Shown here: piece by piece, positions 1 through 8,337 of the stretch
How the letters are laid out: every line of letters begins with the position of its first letter
Numbering within the stretch: position 1 is the stretch's first letter
Assembly: GCF_900112575.1 (NCBI RefSeq)
Contig: NZ_FOMH01000020.1
Coordinates: 1 to 64,000, forward strand
DNA: 64,000 nucleotides
Direction of reading: 5' to 3'
Origin: Flavobacterium phragmitis
Lineage (GTDB): Bacteria; Bacteroidota; Bacteroidia; Flavobacteriales; Flavobacteriaceae
Notes under the pieces: model-generated
Told to the model about the DNA's origin: nothing
Database searches by the model: none
The model's input: the letters and a program-made list of their open reading frames with translations, nothing else
Position numbers and translations under genes: made by a program

Positions 1-271
1 GCCTTGGTAGGCCGTTACCCTGCCAACTAGCTAATGGGACGCATGCTCATCTTCCACCGTTGTGACTTTAATAATGTGTTGATGCCAACTCATTATACTA
101 TGAGGTATTAATCCAAATTTCTCTGGGCTATCCCTCTGTGGAAGGCAGATTGCATACGCGTTACGCACCCGTGCGCCGGTCTCAAAAACCGAAGACCTAT
201 ACCCCTCGACTTGCATGTGTTAAGCCTGCCGCTAGCGTTCATCCTGAGCCAGGATCAAACTCTTCATCGTA
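1..271 (-). rRNA. 16S ribosomal RNA, 5' part (runs off the left edge)
   Basis: Read on the minus strand, the segment starts near 271 with the universal 5' sequence AGAGTTTGATCCTGGCTCAG, followed by GATGAACGCTAGCGGCAGGC and the helix near the edge that contains GGTAACGGCCTACCAAGGC. About the first 270 bases are present; the rest of the gene lies to the left of the window. The order of the conserved blocks is right for bacterial 16S, and the GGATGAACGCTAGCGGCAGG form is usual for Bacteroidetes. The exact mature 5' end cannot be fixed from sequence alone. The short reading frames seen across this stretch are not genes. Confidence 0.97.
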
Positions 272-434
272 TATTTTAATAATGTATATCCGACGCTTCT
301 CTAGTGGTCATATTCGGATCTTCCGATTCCGTTACTCTTATTCTGTTTGTTCCGATTCTCATCGGAACGGCTGTCAATTCAATATGTCTACGAACGTAAT
401 CTCTTTTTCTTTCGCTTGTTTCTCAAAGCGGGTG

Positions 435-464
435 CAAAAGTAGCACCTTTATTTAGATTTACAA
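435..464 (-). promoter_or_regulatory. rRNA operon promoter, Bacteroidetes type
   Basis: On the minus strand a TTG (-33 element, 462-464) is followed after 19 bases by TACTTTTG (435-442), a perfect match to the Bacteroidetes -7 consensus TAnnTTTG. Transcription would start near 429 and give a leader of about 155 bases before the 16S. That leader contains a short hairpin (TTCCGAT / ATCGGAA, 350-367 region), a plausible rRNA processing element. The bases upstream of the -33 element are A/T runs, as expected of a strong rRNA promoter. Confidence 0.8.
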
Positions 465-1020
465 GTATTTTGAAAAGAAAATTTTCAAACTTTTTAAAAA
501 CTTTTTCTTAACTTTCTGATAATACAAAACTTAAGAATTAAAAAACAAAAAACCTATTAAAGATTTTACCTACAATTATAGATTTCAGATAAAAAATACA
601 TCGAAATACTTGTTGATTTTATTAAGTTCATAATCTTAAACCATAAATCGTACCTAATCGTTAAAATGTGAAGTTTACATTTTAGACAAAACAGTATGGC
701 AGATATTTAGGAAATAATTTCAGCAATCTTTCAATTGAACTTGTTACTGTTTCTATTTCAAAAAACTCAGGCAAATTTTACCGATATTGACAGTTAAAGT
801 CTTGTCGTAGAATACTGATGCATTCTATTTTTGAAAAGTTAAAAAAGGCAAATAATAAAACACCGAAAAAGAACGACTTGAAAGTTTAGTTCGAAACATT
901 ACTATTCTATTTTACTTTGTCTTCTAAACTTTTGTCCAGAAACTGAATACTCGAAACAATTAAAAGATAAAAATCTTGAAAATGTCATATGATTTAGATT
1001 TCATTAATTAATGAGCTATT
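465..1020. other. Gene-free AT-rich spacer upstream of the rRNA promoter
   Basis: No reading frame of any credible length or composition, no RNA gene and no clear hairpin is visible. The first part is the A/T-rich upstream region of the rRNA promoter. Confidence 0.5.
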
Positions 1021-1221
1021 TTACTTCGACCTAATTGCTTTGATAAGTTTGGCATTACGTTTGTCTGCTTTTAAATTCTGAAGTGACAAAACAGCCCATA
1101 TTGCAGCAGGAATCCATCCTATAAGAGTAATCTGCAGAATAAGACATAATAAGGCTGTTAAGATTTTTCCTCTCAACAGAAAAGACAACGAAGGAAAAAA
1201 TATAGCAATTAAAGTCAACAT
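1021..1221 (-). CDS. YqaE/Pmp3 family membrane peptide
   Basis: 66 residues, the usual size of the Pmp3/YqaE (UPF0057) family. Two hydrophobic helices are visible (about residues 2-17 and 24-46) joined by a short RGK turn. The second has the family pattern ...LIGWIPAAIWAVL. The C-terminus is short and basic (KADKRNAKLIKAIRSK). Family members sit in the cytoplasmic membrane and respond to salt or stress in several organisms; the molecular role is unsettled. It stands alone, with a weak promoter-like TTG-N18-TAGTTTTA upstream (-7-like box about 1266-1273). An overlapping frame of similar size is a shadow, since only this frame has the family pattern. Confidence 0.85.
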   Translation of the reverse strand: MLTLIAIFFPSLSFLLRGKILTALLCLILQITLIGWIPAAIWAVLSLQNLKADKRNAKLIKAIRSK

Positions 1222-1885
1222 AGGTTTTGGTTTTTAAAATAATAGCAATTAAAAGCACGAGAAAATAAAACTATCTTAAAGCATTAGTCTCCAACAAACC
1301 TTTTTTGTTTCAAAAACAACATTAAATAATTATTCAAAGTTCAGTACCCCACTCCACAAAGTGTTCATTCGAAAATCTAAACACGTTAAGGCAAATGTCT
1401 ACGACTTTTTTAGACATAAATGGAAAAAAAATCAGAGATTTTTCTGAGGTATCAAATTCTAATAACTACAAAAAAAATTGCGCAAAGTCAGAGTAGACTG
1501 CGCAACTTTTCATGAGGAACTTCTTAGGAGAGCGGGGCAAAACAGTTAATACTTTTAAAATTAACCACAAATTTGGTAGTGATTTTATACAAATTACCTT
1601 CTTACAGCATTTCCTTTTTTTAACCCATCTGTTACTAAATTCTTGAAAGACATTTTAAAATTAGGCCGTTACTTAAAATGTACCATTTTTTCTAAACCAA
1701 TTCATCTATTTAATTATTTAAAGTTGGCCATTTTCAAGTTAACATTTTGATTATTAAGTATCAAAAATTAACGTCATTCATTTAATAAATAGAAATTCAC
1801 TTCGGGATAAAATGTCTAATTTATCCCTCATATCATTCTTGTGAAACTGAAAGAGCCACTATTCTCAATGAAAAATTAAACTTTG
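1222..1885. other. Intergenic stretch without a recognisable gene
   Basis: 664 bases, very AT-rich. Apart from the weak promoter of the preceding small gene I see no coding frame, RNA or convincing terminator. Confidence 0.45.
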
Positions 1886-3547
1886 TTACTTTATTAAAGA
1901 AGATTCAACAAAATTAAAAATTACATCAGCAGGCACTGCCAGAGAGCAAGTACGGCTGAACCGGGCTATATTAACTCCCATAAAAGTTCCATCGTCTTTA
2001 AAAACAGGACCTCCGCACTGGTAAGGCAGCAACTTTGCATCATGAGCAAAAACAGACTCAAAATTATCAAACCGTTCACTCCTTCCTCCCTTAAATTTAT
2101 TCGAAGGATGATCGCTTAAGGGAAATTTCTCCAGCACCGCGGTGCAAATAAACTCTTCTTCGTTTCTTAATCCTTTTATCGAAATAGTATCGCCGACCAT
2201 ATACTGCATTAATTCTTTGCCATAATCTTCGGGCTTTACAACAGCAATACCATTAATATATTTCACCTGATCCTTTACCTGCAAACCTGCTTTTACAGCT
2301 GGACTATCGGGACCTAAACTGGTAATCGTTATATTGCCGTTAATAAAATTGGCACCTGCACCCAGATAGCCTTTAGCTGGTTTAACGGTAAATTTAAAAA
2401 CATTCGATCCTAAAGAACTTAATTCACTTTTATTATCACTTAAAAAACTGATAAGGAGCGTTCCAAGATTTTCAAATGATTCAGTATCTTTAGTTTTAGA
2501 GATTCCTTCCTTATCCGTTTTACTGATTTTTAAAAGTGCTAAATCATCTGGCAAGCTAGTGGCAAAAACTTTTGCATTGTATAGTTTGCCATCAATTTTA
2601 ACTAAAACAGCGTTTGTCAGCAGACTGCTTTTGGTAACAATCCATGAAGAATTTCTTGATTTATTTTCAGGTATAATAAGTGTGCCAAAAGCTATTACTT
2701 TTGTCTTATCAGCCTTGCTTACTATTTCTACTATACCTTTTGTTGCTAAATTATGCGGTGCTGTATTTAGATTATTTATAAGTTTATCCTTTAAGGTATC
2801 AGATGTAAACTGTAATTTATCTGAAGGTAGTTCTGCATAATTTATCGGTAGCTGCAAATATTCCCAATATTCCCTGAAAAGGTTGATCGGTGACTCGTAA
2901 TTAATATCTTCATCTATAGCTATACGGCTGTGAATTGCAATAACCCTTCCCAAATTATCAAAAAGCGGACCTCCAGAATCTCCTGGTTCCATTTTGCAAG
3001 TTGAAACCATAAATCCCCACGGATCCAGCACGGTTGCAATTTTACCTACGCGTATTGTTGGAACATCTTGATCTAGTGTTGTCGGATAAGCTATACTGAC
3101 ACACAAATTATCAATGCTCATGCTGTCAGACCAGCCCATTTCTGCAAAAGGATAAGTTCCTGAATCAATAATCTTAAGCATTCCTATATCTGGTCTTCCC
3201 TGCATAGATTTAATTCCCATTCTTCCCATAGCTTTAGCTCTCACTGTTTTTCCATCAGGAAAACGTACCCTGTAAAAATTACCCGGATGAATTGCATGAG
3301 CCGCAGTTAAAATAATTCCCTCTGGTTTCACGACAACACCAGAAAACTGCGGACTATTTTGTTTTGCGCTTAGACTATCGATACCCCACAGCTTTACAGC
3401 TGCAGGGTACGATTTTTCTAAAACTTTCTTGACCGTTTTGTCCTGAATTTCTGTATTCTGTGCCATTAAAACGCTGTTGGTTAACAGTACGAATACAAAT
3501 ATTTTTTTCAATAGAAAAAATGCTATTTTTTTACTTTTCACTTTCAA
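1886..3547 (-). CDS. Tandem trypsin-like serine protease with PDZ domain, secreted
   Basis: 553 residues with an N-terminal signal peptide (about 1-29, ...VLLTNSVLMAQ). The first protease domain has a complete catalytic triad: His84 in TAAHA, Asp120 in RPDIGML, Ser191 in GDSGGP. From about residue 270 a second trypsin-like half follows in which the His position reads Ser308 (TKSSLL), the Asp is kept (Asp335, PDDLALL) and the Ser is Cys511 (QCGGPVF). A PDZ domain (about 395-470) lies between the last two motifs. The first domain should be an active periplasmic or surface HtrA/trypsin-like endopeptidase; the second looks inactive and may bind peptides. It is the last gene of the Sus-like operon and its start overlaps the preceding TlpA gene by 17 bases, so it is probably translationally coupled. 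The substrate is unknown. Confidence 0.88.
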   Translation of the reverse strand: MKVKSKKIAFFLLKKIFVFVLLTNSVLMAQNTEIQDKTVKKVLEKSYPAAVKLWGIDSLSAKQNSPQFSGVVVKPEGIILTAAHAIHPGNFYRVRFPDGKTVRAKAMGRMGIKSMQGRPDIGMLKIIDSGTYPFAEMGWSDSMSIDNLCVSIAYPTTLDQDVPTIRVGKIATVLDPWGFMVSTCKMEPGDSGGPLFDNLGRVIAIHSRIAIDEDINYESPINLFREYWEYLQLPINYAELPSDKLQFTSDTLKDKLINNLNTAPHNLATKGIVEIVSKADKTKVIAFGTLIIPENKSRNSSWIVTKSSLLTNAVLVKIDGKLYNAKVFATSLPDDLALLKISKTDKEGISKTKDTESFENLGTLLISFLSDNKSELSSLGSNVFKFTVKPAKGYLGAGANFINGNITITSLGPDSPAVKAGLQVKDQVKYINGIAVVKPEDYGKELMQYMVGDTISIKGLRNEEEFICTAVLEKFPLSDHPSNKFKGGRSERFDNFESVFAHDAKLLPYQCGGPVFKDDGTFMGVNIARFSRTCSLAVPADVIFNFVESSLIK

Positions 3548-4718
3548 TTGCTTTAGCTAGCTGGTCTTTTAAGGATTCGCCAAAACCAGTATATTTCTGA
3601 ATTATTTTACCTTCTCTGTCAATTAAAAATAAAGTTGGTATACCCACAATCATAAATTCTTTTAATGTTTTTTCTTTGTCGGGGCTTAACACCTGTGGCC
3701 AAGGCATATTTTCCTGTGCCATAGCTTTGCGCCATGCTTCTTCATTAGAATCTACGGAAACACTCAGCACGTCGAATCCTTTGTCTTTATATTTAGCGTA
3801 AAGTTCTTTTACTGCAGGAATGGCTTTTCTGCAGGGACCACACCAGCTTGCCCAAAAATCAATCAGAACATATTTACCTTTAAAAGACTCTATGTTGATT
3901 ACTTCTCCATTAGGAGAAGGATAGGCAAATGCTGGTATCTGACTTTTATTTTTTAACGAATTTCTAATATTCTTTTTGGTTTGATACTCTTTATCCAGAT
4001 ATTTCAGATTTTCGGACTGCGGATATTTTTTAAGTGCCTGCTGCATGTTTGATTCAAAAAATGCACTGTCATTATCAGTAGGATACAAACTCAGTAAATA
4101 AGCGATGGCCGGGCTGTCGGAGTTAACTTCAATAAATTTCTCCAAACGAAGCTTATTAAATTCTCCTGATTTTTTGATAAACCCGTCACTCTTTATGTAT
4201 TTTCTCCAAGTTGAATCCTGCTGAGCAGTACGGTTTGCCACAAGCCATTCATCATTCAATATTTTCATTTCTTCAGAAGCTAGATATTGATTATAATCTG
4301 CCGCATTAATAATTTTAGTTGGTTTAGAATTACTTTGAAGCTCAACAAAACCTGAATTTTTCATTTTAAATTTAGACGTATCATAACCACGAGCCAAAAC
4401 TTTTACGTCTGCATCGGCCCAAAAAGATGCGGTCTGCCATTTTAAAATATCTAAGGAATATAAAGTTTGTTTTTTATTCGTTTTTAGTTTGAAATCTCCC
4501 TGCTCATTTACTATTGCTGAATCGATAAGTTTTCTTTGATTTCCAATGCCTTCATATAACCAGATTTTATTGTATTTTTTAAAAATCTCTGGGTTTAGAT
4601 TCTGAACATGTCCGTAAACAGCAATTGATTTCTCTGATTGTGCCTGTAAGACAAATGATGCGAAAAGGAAAAGAATAAAACATAGATAAAAGGAATATAT
4701 TTTTTTTAATGGTATCAT
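3531..4718 (-). CDS. TlpA-family thiol-disulfide oxidoreductase (first of two neighbours)
   Basis: 395 residues with an N-terminal signal sequence (about 1-26, ending LQAQ). The N-terminal half (about 30-130) resembles the beta-rich DUF4369-type region often fused to Bacteroidetes TlpA proteins. The C-terminal 130 residues are a thioredoxin fold with the active site WCGPC (Cys293, Cys296) and a cis-Pro motif VGIPTLFLID. It should act in the periplasm, reducing or exchanging disulfides. It follows the other TlpA gene by 6 bases and overlaps the protease start by 17, so all three are probably made from one mRNA. Two non-identical TlpA copies side by side suggest different partner proteins. The substrate cannot be read from sequence. 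Confidence 0.9.
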   Translation of the reverse strand: MIPLKKIYSFYLCFILFLFASFVLQAQSEKSIAVYGHVQNLNPEIFKKYNKIWLYEGIGNQRKLIDSAIVNEQGDFKLKTNKKQTLYSLDILKWQTASFWADADVKVLARGYDTSKFKMKNSGFVELQSNSKPTKIINAADYNQYLASEEMKILNDEWLVANRTAQQDSTWRKYIKSDGFIKKSGEFNKLRLEKFIEVNSDSPAIAYLLSLYPTDNDSAFFESNMQQALKKYPQSENLKYLDKEYQTKKNIRNSLKNKSQIPAFAYPSPNGEVINIESFKGKYVLIDFWASWCGPCRKAIPAVKELYAKYKDKGFDVLSVSVDSNEEAWRKAMAQENMPWPQVLSPDKEKTLKEFMIVGIPTLFLIDREGKIIQKYTGFGESLKDQLAKAIESEK

Positions 4719-4724
4719 ATCAAT

Positions 4725-5879
4725 TTATTGTTTAAATATTTCTTTTAATGTTTGATCTAGTTCTTCGTGCCCAGAGCCTTTCCAACGTTTAACCAATCGC
4801 CCTTCTTTATCTAATAAAATTTGTGTAGGATATGCCTCTATACTATACATTTCAACAACATCCTGTTTTAGATTAATTTCGTTGTTAATAACATTTGTCC
4901 AAGTTAAACCATCTTTTTCAATAGCTCCTTTCCAATTTTTTTCAGCTAACTCCTGACTTTGAACCTTTTCACTTGCGACTCCTAAAATTTCAAAACCCAA
5001 TGCTTTATATTTAGTATATAATTCTTTTAAATGAGGATTAGCTGCACGACACGGACCACACCAGCTACCCCAAAAATCTAACAGTACATATTTTCCTTTA
5101 AAATCTGAAAGTTTAACCAGCTTACCATTTACATCAGGTTTAGTAAAATCAGGCATCGCACCACCATCACTTATTATTTTATTGGCCTCAATTTTAGATT
5201 TTATACCCTGACCATATCTGGTATTTTTGTATGTTGGAGACAAGGCATTGAATGCCTGTTCCAACTCGCTTTCAGAATAACTTTTGGATGTTTGATTTAA
5301 GTAATAAATGCTGGCAAGTAAATCGGGATTTTCTTTAATAAAAGCATTTTTACCATCTTCAATAGCCTTTCGGTTGGCCATCATCTTTTTTACATGCTTC
5401 TCGGTCTCTTCTTTAATACCCATCATACGTATTTCTGTGAATTGCTGTTGAAGCGCCATCATTTCTTTTATGTTTTTGGCTTGTAGTTTTCTTAGTTTTG
5501 TAAAACCGTCATTATGGATATCGCCTGTTACTTCAGCCAGATGCAGTTCCTCTACATTACCATTGACAGTAATATTCGCTCCTTTACTAAGTACAATTTC
5601 TAAACCTGGAGCTGGCATATACATACCTGTTTTACCTCCTCCTAAATAGATGTTGCGATCGTAACTTGTTCGTAATTGTGTAACAATAGGCTCATCTGCA
5701 GCTTTACCACTTAATTCAAATACGTCATTTTTTGCCTGCACTGTAATATTTCCTTCAGGCCCGGGAACAATTATCTGTTCGTTGCCTTGTCCTTTAATTT
5801 TTCCTTTAATGGTAAAGTCTTGTGCACTAACTGCAACTGCCGCTGAACACATTATCATTGAAATTATAAACTTTTTCAT
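4725..5879 (-). CDS. TlpA-family thiol-disulfide oxidoreductase with DUF4369-like N-terminus
   Basis: 384 residues; signal peptide 1-19 (ends VSAQ). Residues about 22-115 are a DUF4369-like beta domain (FTIKGKIKG...), 130-200 are helical, and about 240-384 form a thioredoxin fold with WCGPC (Cys274, Cys277) and an AYPTQILLD cis-Pro loop. It is expected to be a periplasmic thiol reductase. It lies 81 bases downstream of the PKD-like lipoprotein gene, separated from it by a strong hairpin (5920-5956), so its expression level may differ from the upstream genes. It is related to the next gene but clearly diverged, so the duplication is old. Confidence 0.9.
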   Translation of the reverse strand: MKKFIISMIMCSAAVAVSAQDFTIKGKIKGQGNEQIIVPGPEGNITVQAKNDVFELSGKAADEPIVTQLRTSYDRNIYLGGGKTGMYMPAPGLEIVLSKGANITVNGNVEELHLAEVTGDIHNDGFTKLRKLQAKNIKEMMALQQQFTEIRMMGIKEETEKHVKKMMANRKAIEDGKNAFIKENPDLLASIYYLNQTSKSYSESELEQAFNALSPTYKNTRYGQGIKSKIEANKIISDGGAMPDFTKPDVNGKLVKLSDFKGKYVLLDFWGSWCGPCRAANPHLKELYTKYKALGFEILGVASEKVQSQELAEKNWKGAIEKDGLTWTNVINNEINLKQDVVEMYSIEAYPTQILLDKEGRLVKRWKGSGHEELDQTLKEIFKQ

Positions 5880-5919
5880 TTATTTCGTTTTATTGTTTTT
5901 TGCTATTAATTACTTATTA

Positions 5920-5956
5920 TTTTATCCCGATACATTTGTAGCGTATCGGGATAAAA
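5920..5956. repeat. 14-bp perfect inverted repeat between operon genes
   Basis: TTTATCCCGATAC (5921-5933) and GTATCGGGATAAA (5943-5955) pair perfectly around a 9-base loop, and one more T-A pair (5920/5956) extends the stem to 14. It lies just after the stop codon of the PKD-like gene. There is no U-run after the stem on the minus strand, so an RNA-stabilising or partial-termination role is more likely than a full terminator. Confidence 0.65.
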
Positions 5957-5960
5957 TCGA

Positions 5961-7526
5961 TTACCTGACAATAAATGGTTTCCAAGCCATGGCTTTAATT
6001 TTACCAAAACCTGTGTATTTTTTTTCTGTACCAGCTATTATTGCCCCATTGGTTTCATTTACCCCCATTTGGTAAACCGATCCTATTTTTGTACTTTCAT
6101 TATATGTTGCGATATATAAAATTTTACAAAAATTCTTAGGATCGTATATAACTCCTGTAGCTCTATTTTGATTGTAATATTTTTGCAGAGAAATTGTAGT
6201 TATGGTTTCGCCAGCCGGTGGAGTCCAAAGTTTATCTGTAGTGCCAGGCGTGTATTTAAATTGATATAAACTATTAGGAGAACTATAGTAAAACACTTCG
6301 CCGTATGCCCCTGCGGTAATAGCATTAACGCTGGCTATTTCGGGACACGAACTCATATTATATTTACCTCGTCCAATTGTAGTGGTCTCTCCGCCTATAA
6401 AATTTGCGGTCAATAAAAAATAACTGCCACCACCATCTTTCATAAGAATATGTTCAAAATTGCTGAATCCTAAATCAGAATCGATTAATTCTAAACCAAC
6501 GTTCTTAACATCAAACGCTGCCGTTGCTGCCTGTGCCGTTGCAATAGGAATAATCTCTGCACCTCTGGAAACCACTTTTACAAACCTCTTATTGGTCTGG
6601 TCGTATAAAATGGCATCAAAAGCAACGCTCGTTGCAGTCGCCATCCAAGGCGCTAATTTTCCATAACTGCCGGCTAAGGCATCATTAAATGCTCTGTCTC
6701 CAGGTGCAATAATGGTATAATCAACTAAATGCAGCTGATTGTTGTTTATTAGAAATTCCTTTCTGGCTATGGTTGCAGTAACAAATTCGGGAGTTTTTAC
6801 CGCTGGAGGCGTCCAAAATAATTTATCATTAAAAACAGCCATACTCCTAAATGTTGCTGGGTCAACGCGAACCGCATCATTAGAACTTTGAATATATAAG
6901 GCATGAGCTCCCGTAAGGTTAGCAAGTGAATAAATCAGTGAACCTGGTTTACCGGATATCGGAGCTCCATTAGCATTTGCATATAAGTCATAATACACCC
7001 GTTCATTAGTGGCAGTTTTAGAAATTTCATTATTAGTTATCAAACCAACATCTGTATTACCCTCTTTTTCATAGAGCACCATCCAACCTTCGGCTAAAGA
7101 AGGAGTAACAGCCACAGGAAATTTTGCAAATGTTTTTACCCCTGTATTTGTATTGGTTACCGTAAAAAGAACCTCCCAAACTAATTCATTGGCAGTAATC
7201 TCTTTATGAAGATGTAAAGTAGTTGCTAAATCATGTCTTTCCTGAATATCTCTGTTAATCTGGGCAGGGTACATTTCCCAGCTGAAACTTAACTCCTTGA
7301 ATTGAGGGTTTTCAGGATTTACTTGTGTACCCTTATAGATTACTTTGGGTTGCAACGTTAAGGTATCATAACGTAAAATAGAATAAGAGGTTTCCATTTC
7401 AGAAACATCAATAGTTACTTCATCTAACTTTTGATATTCATAATTTCCTTTATCATCATAACAGGAAACCATGGTAATCATTAGAAACAAGAAGCTGTAC
7501 AACTTAAATATATTTGCTTTTCTCAT
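5961..7526 (-). CDS. PKD-like family surface lipoprotein
   Basis: 521 residues; signal peptide with lipobox MVSC and lipidated Cys22, followed by the acidic stretch YDDKGNYEY, which fits a Bacteroidetes surface-export signal. The N-terminal region after it (YQKLDEVTIDVSEMETSY...) is the pattern of the PKD-like family found beside SusC/SusD pairs. The remainder resembles a beta-propeller-like ligand-binding region with repeated YY/FYYSS and KYY segments. It probably sits on the cell surface as an accessory binding protein of the SusCD transporter. It follows the DUF4843 gene by 33 bases. No catalytic motif is visible. Confidence 0.82.
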   Translation of the reverse strand: MRKANIFKLYSFLFLMITMVSCYDDKGNYEYQKLDEVTIDVSEMETSYSILRYDTLTLQPKVIYKGTQVNPENPQFKELSFSWEMYPAQINRDIQERHDLATTLHLHKEITANELVWEVLFTVTNTNTGVKTFAKFPVAVTPSLAEGWMVLYEKEGNTDVGLITNNEISKTATNERVYYDLYANANGAPISGKPGSLIYSLANLTGAHALYIQSSNDAVRVDPATFRSMAVFNDKLFWTPPAVKTPEFVTATIARKEFLINNNQLHLVDYTIIAPGDRAFNDALAGSYGKLAPWMATATSVAFDAILYDQTNKRFVKVVSRGAEIIPIATAQAATAAFDVKNVGLELIDSDLGFSNFEHILMKDGGGSYFLLTANFIGGETTTIGRGKYNMSSCPEIASVNAITAGAYGEVFYYSSPNSLYQFKYTPGTTDKLWTPPAGETITTISLQKYYNQNRATGVIYDPKNFCKILYIATYNESTKIGSVYQMGVNETNGAIIAGTEKKYTGFGKIKAMAWKPFIVR

Positions 7527-7559
7527 TTTTTAATTTTTAAAATTAGTTCCATCCAAAAA

Positions 7560-8315
7560 TTATGGGAAAACAACTAATACATTATTTTCATCTCTCAAAG
7601 GCTGACTGTGCTCTTGATTGTACTTTATCAATTCGCTTTTACAGCGATTTTGATAATACTGGGCACGCGTATAACTAATTTCATTAGGAGGAACCGGTGT
7701 GCCTGTGTAACGAACTTTGAATACTGGCGCTTCACCGATTATCGTTGTTATAAATTGAAATTTCACGTCAGAGTAGACACCGAAAAAGGTAGACAACCTG
7801 TAATAAGGAAGCGGGTCTACATCCCAATGAGCTGGTTTACTAAATTTGTCCCTGAAAACAATTTTTAAATCAGAACGTTCTGTAATTCCTTTTTTAAAGT
7901 TTTCATTTTCTTTAAGACCAAAAACAATCTTAGCAGACTTATTTTTAAAATCGGAAGAACGATAAATATAAACAGGAAAAACATCTTGATAGGTATTTGC
8001 TTTCAGTACATAGTCCTTTAACTTATAATGAACTCCTTCTAAAATTGCAGTGGTATCTCCACCTATTGGCTTTAACCTGAAAGTTCTGTCTTGAGCACTA
8101 GCGAACCCAGTTAGTCTAACAGAAAACATTATACTGTCGACGCTGTTAAGTGATTTAAAAGCATAGTTGTACTCCAAACTATCTGGTTTCATAGTATTAG
8201 TGCCTAACCATAAGTTCAATCCACTGAAATCTTCAGGAAATACCGATTTGGGTTCCTCTTCACATGCTATAAATAGCAAGGAGCAGATTAGTATTGCAAA
8301 TGTTATATTTTTCAT
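7560..8315 (-). CDS. DUF4843 domain lipoprotein
   Basis: 251 residues; lipobox IACE with Cys18 followed by EEEP, an acidic surface-export type sequence. The body is beta-rich with the DUF4843 pattern of two Ig-like halves (LEYNYAFKSLN...VRLTG and later KIVFRDKFSKPAHWD). DUF4843 proteins occur almost only in SusC/SusD loci and are thought to be surface accessory proteins. The gene lies 22 bases downstream of the susD-like gene. Function beyond co-occurrence is unknown. Confidence 0.82.
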   Translation of the reverse strand: MKNITFAILICSLLFIACEEEPKSVFPEDFSGLNLWLGTNTMKPDSLEYNYAFKSLNSVDSIMFSVRLTGFASAQDRTFRLKPIGGDTTAILEGVHYKLKDYVLKANTYQDVFPVYIYRSSDFKNKSAKIVFGLKENENFKKGITERSDLKIVFRDKFSKPAHWDVDPLPYYRLSTFFGVYSDVKFQFITTIIGEAPVFKVRYTGTPVPPNEISYTRAQYYQNRCKSELIKYNQEHSQPLRDENNVLVVFP

Positions 8316-8337
8316 AGTGATGAAATGTGTTTTTTAA

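Noticed and set aside
31..443. Reading frames over the 16S 5' end and its leader
   Set aside because: They lie in rRNA and leader sequence; the 16S blocks are unmistakable.
1055..1258. Second frame over the YqaE gene
   Set aside because: Shadow frame without the family pattern; the adjacent frame matches Pmp3.
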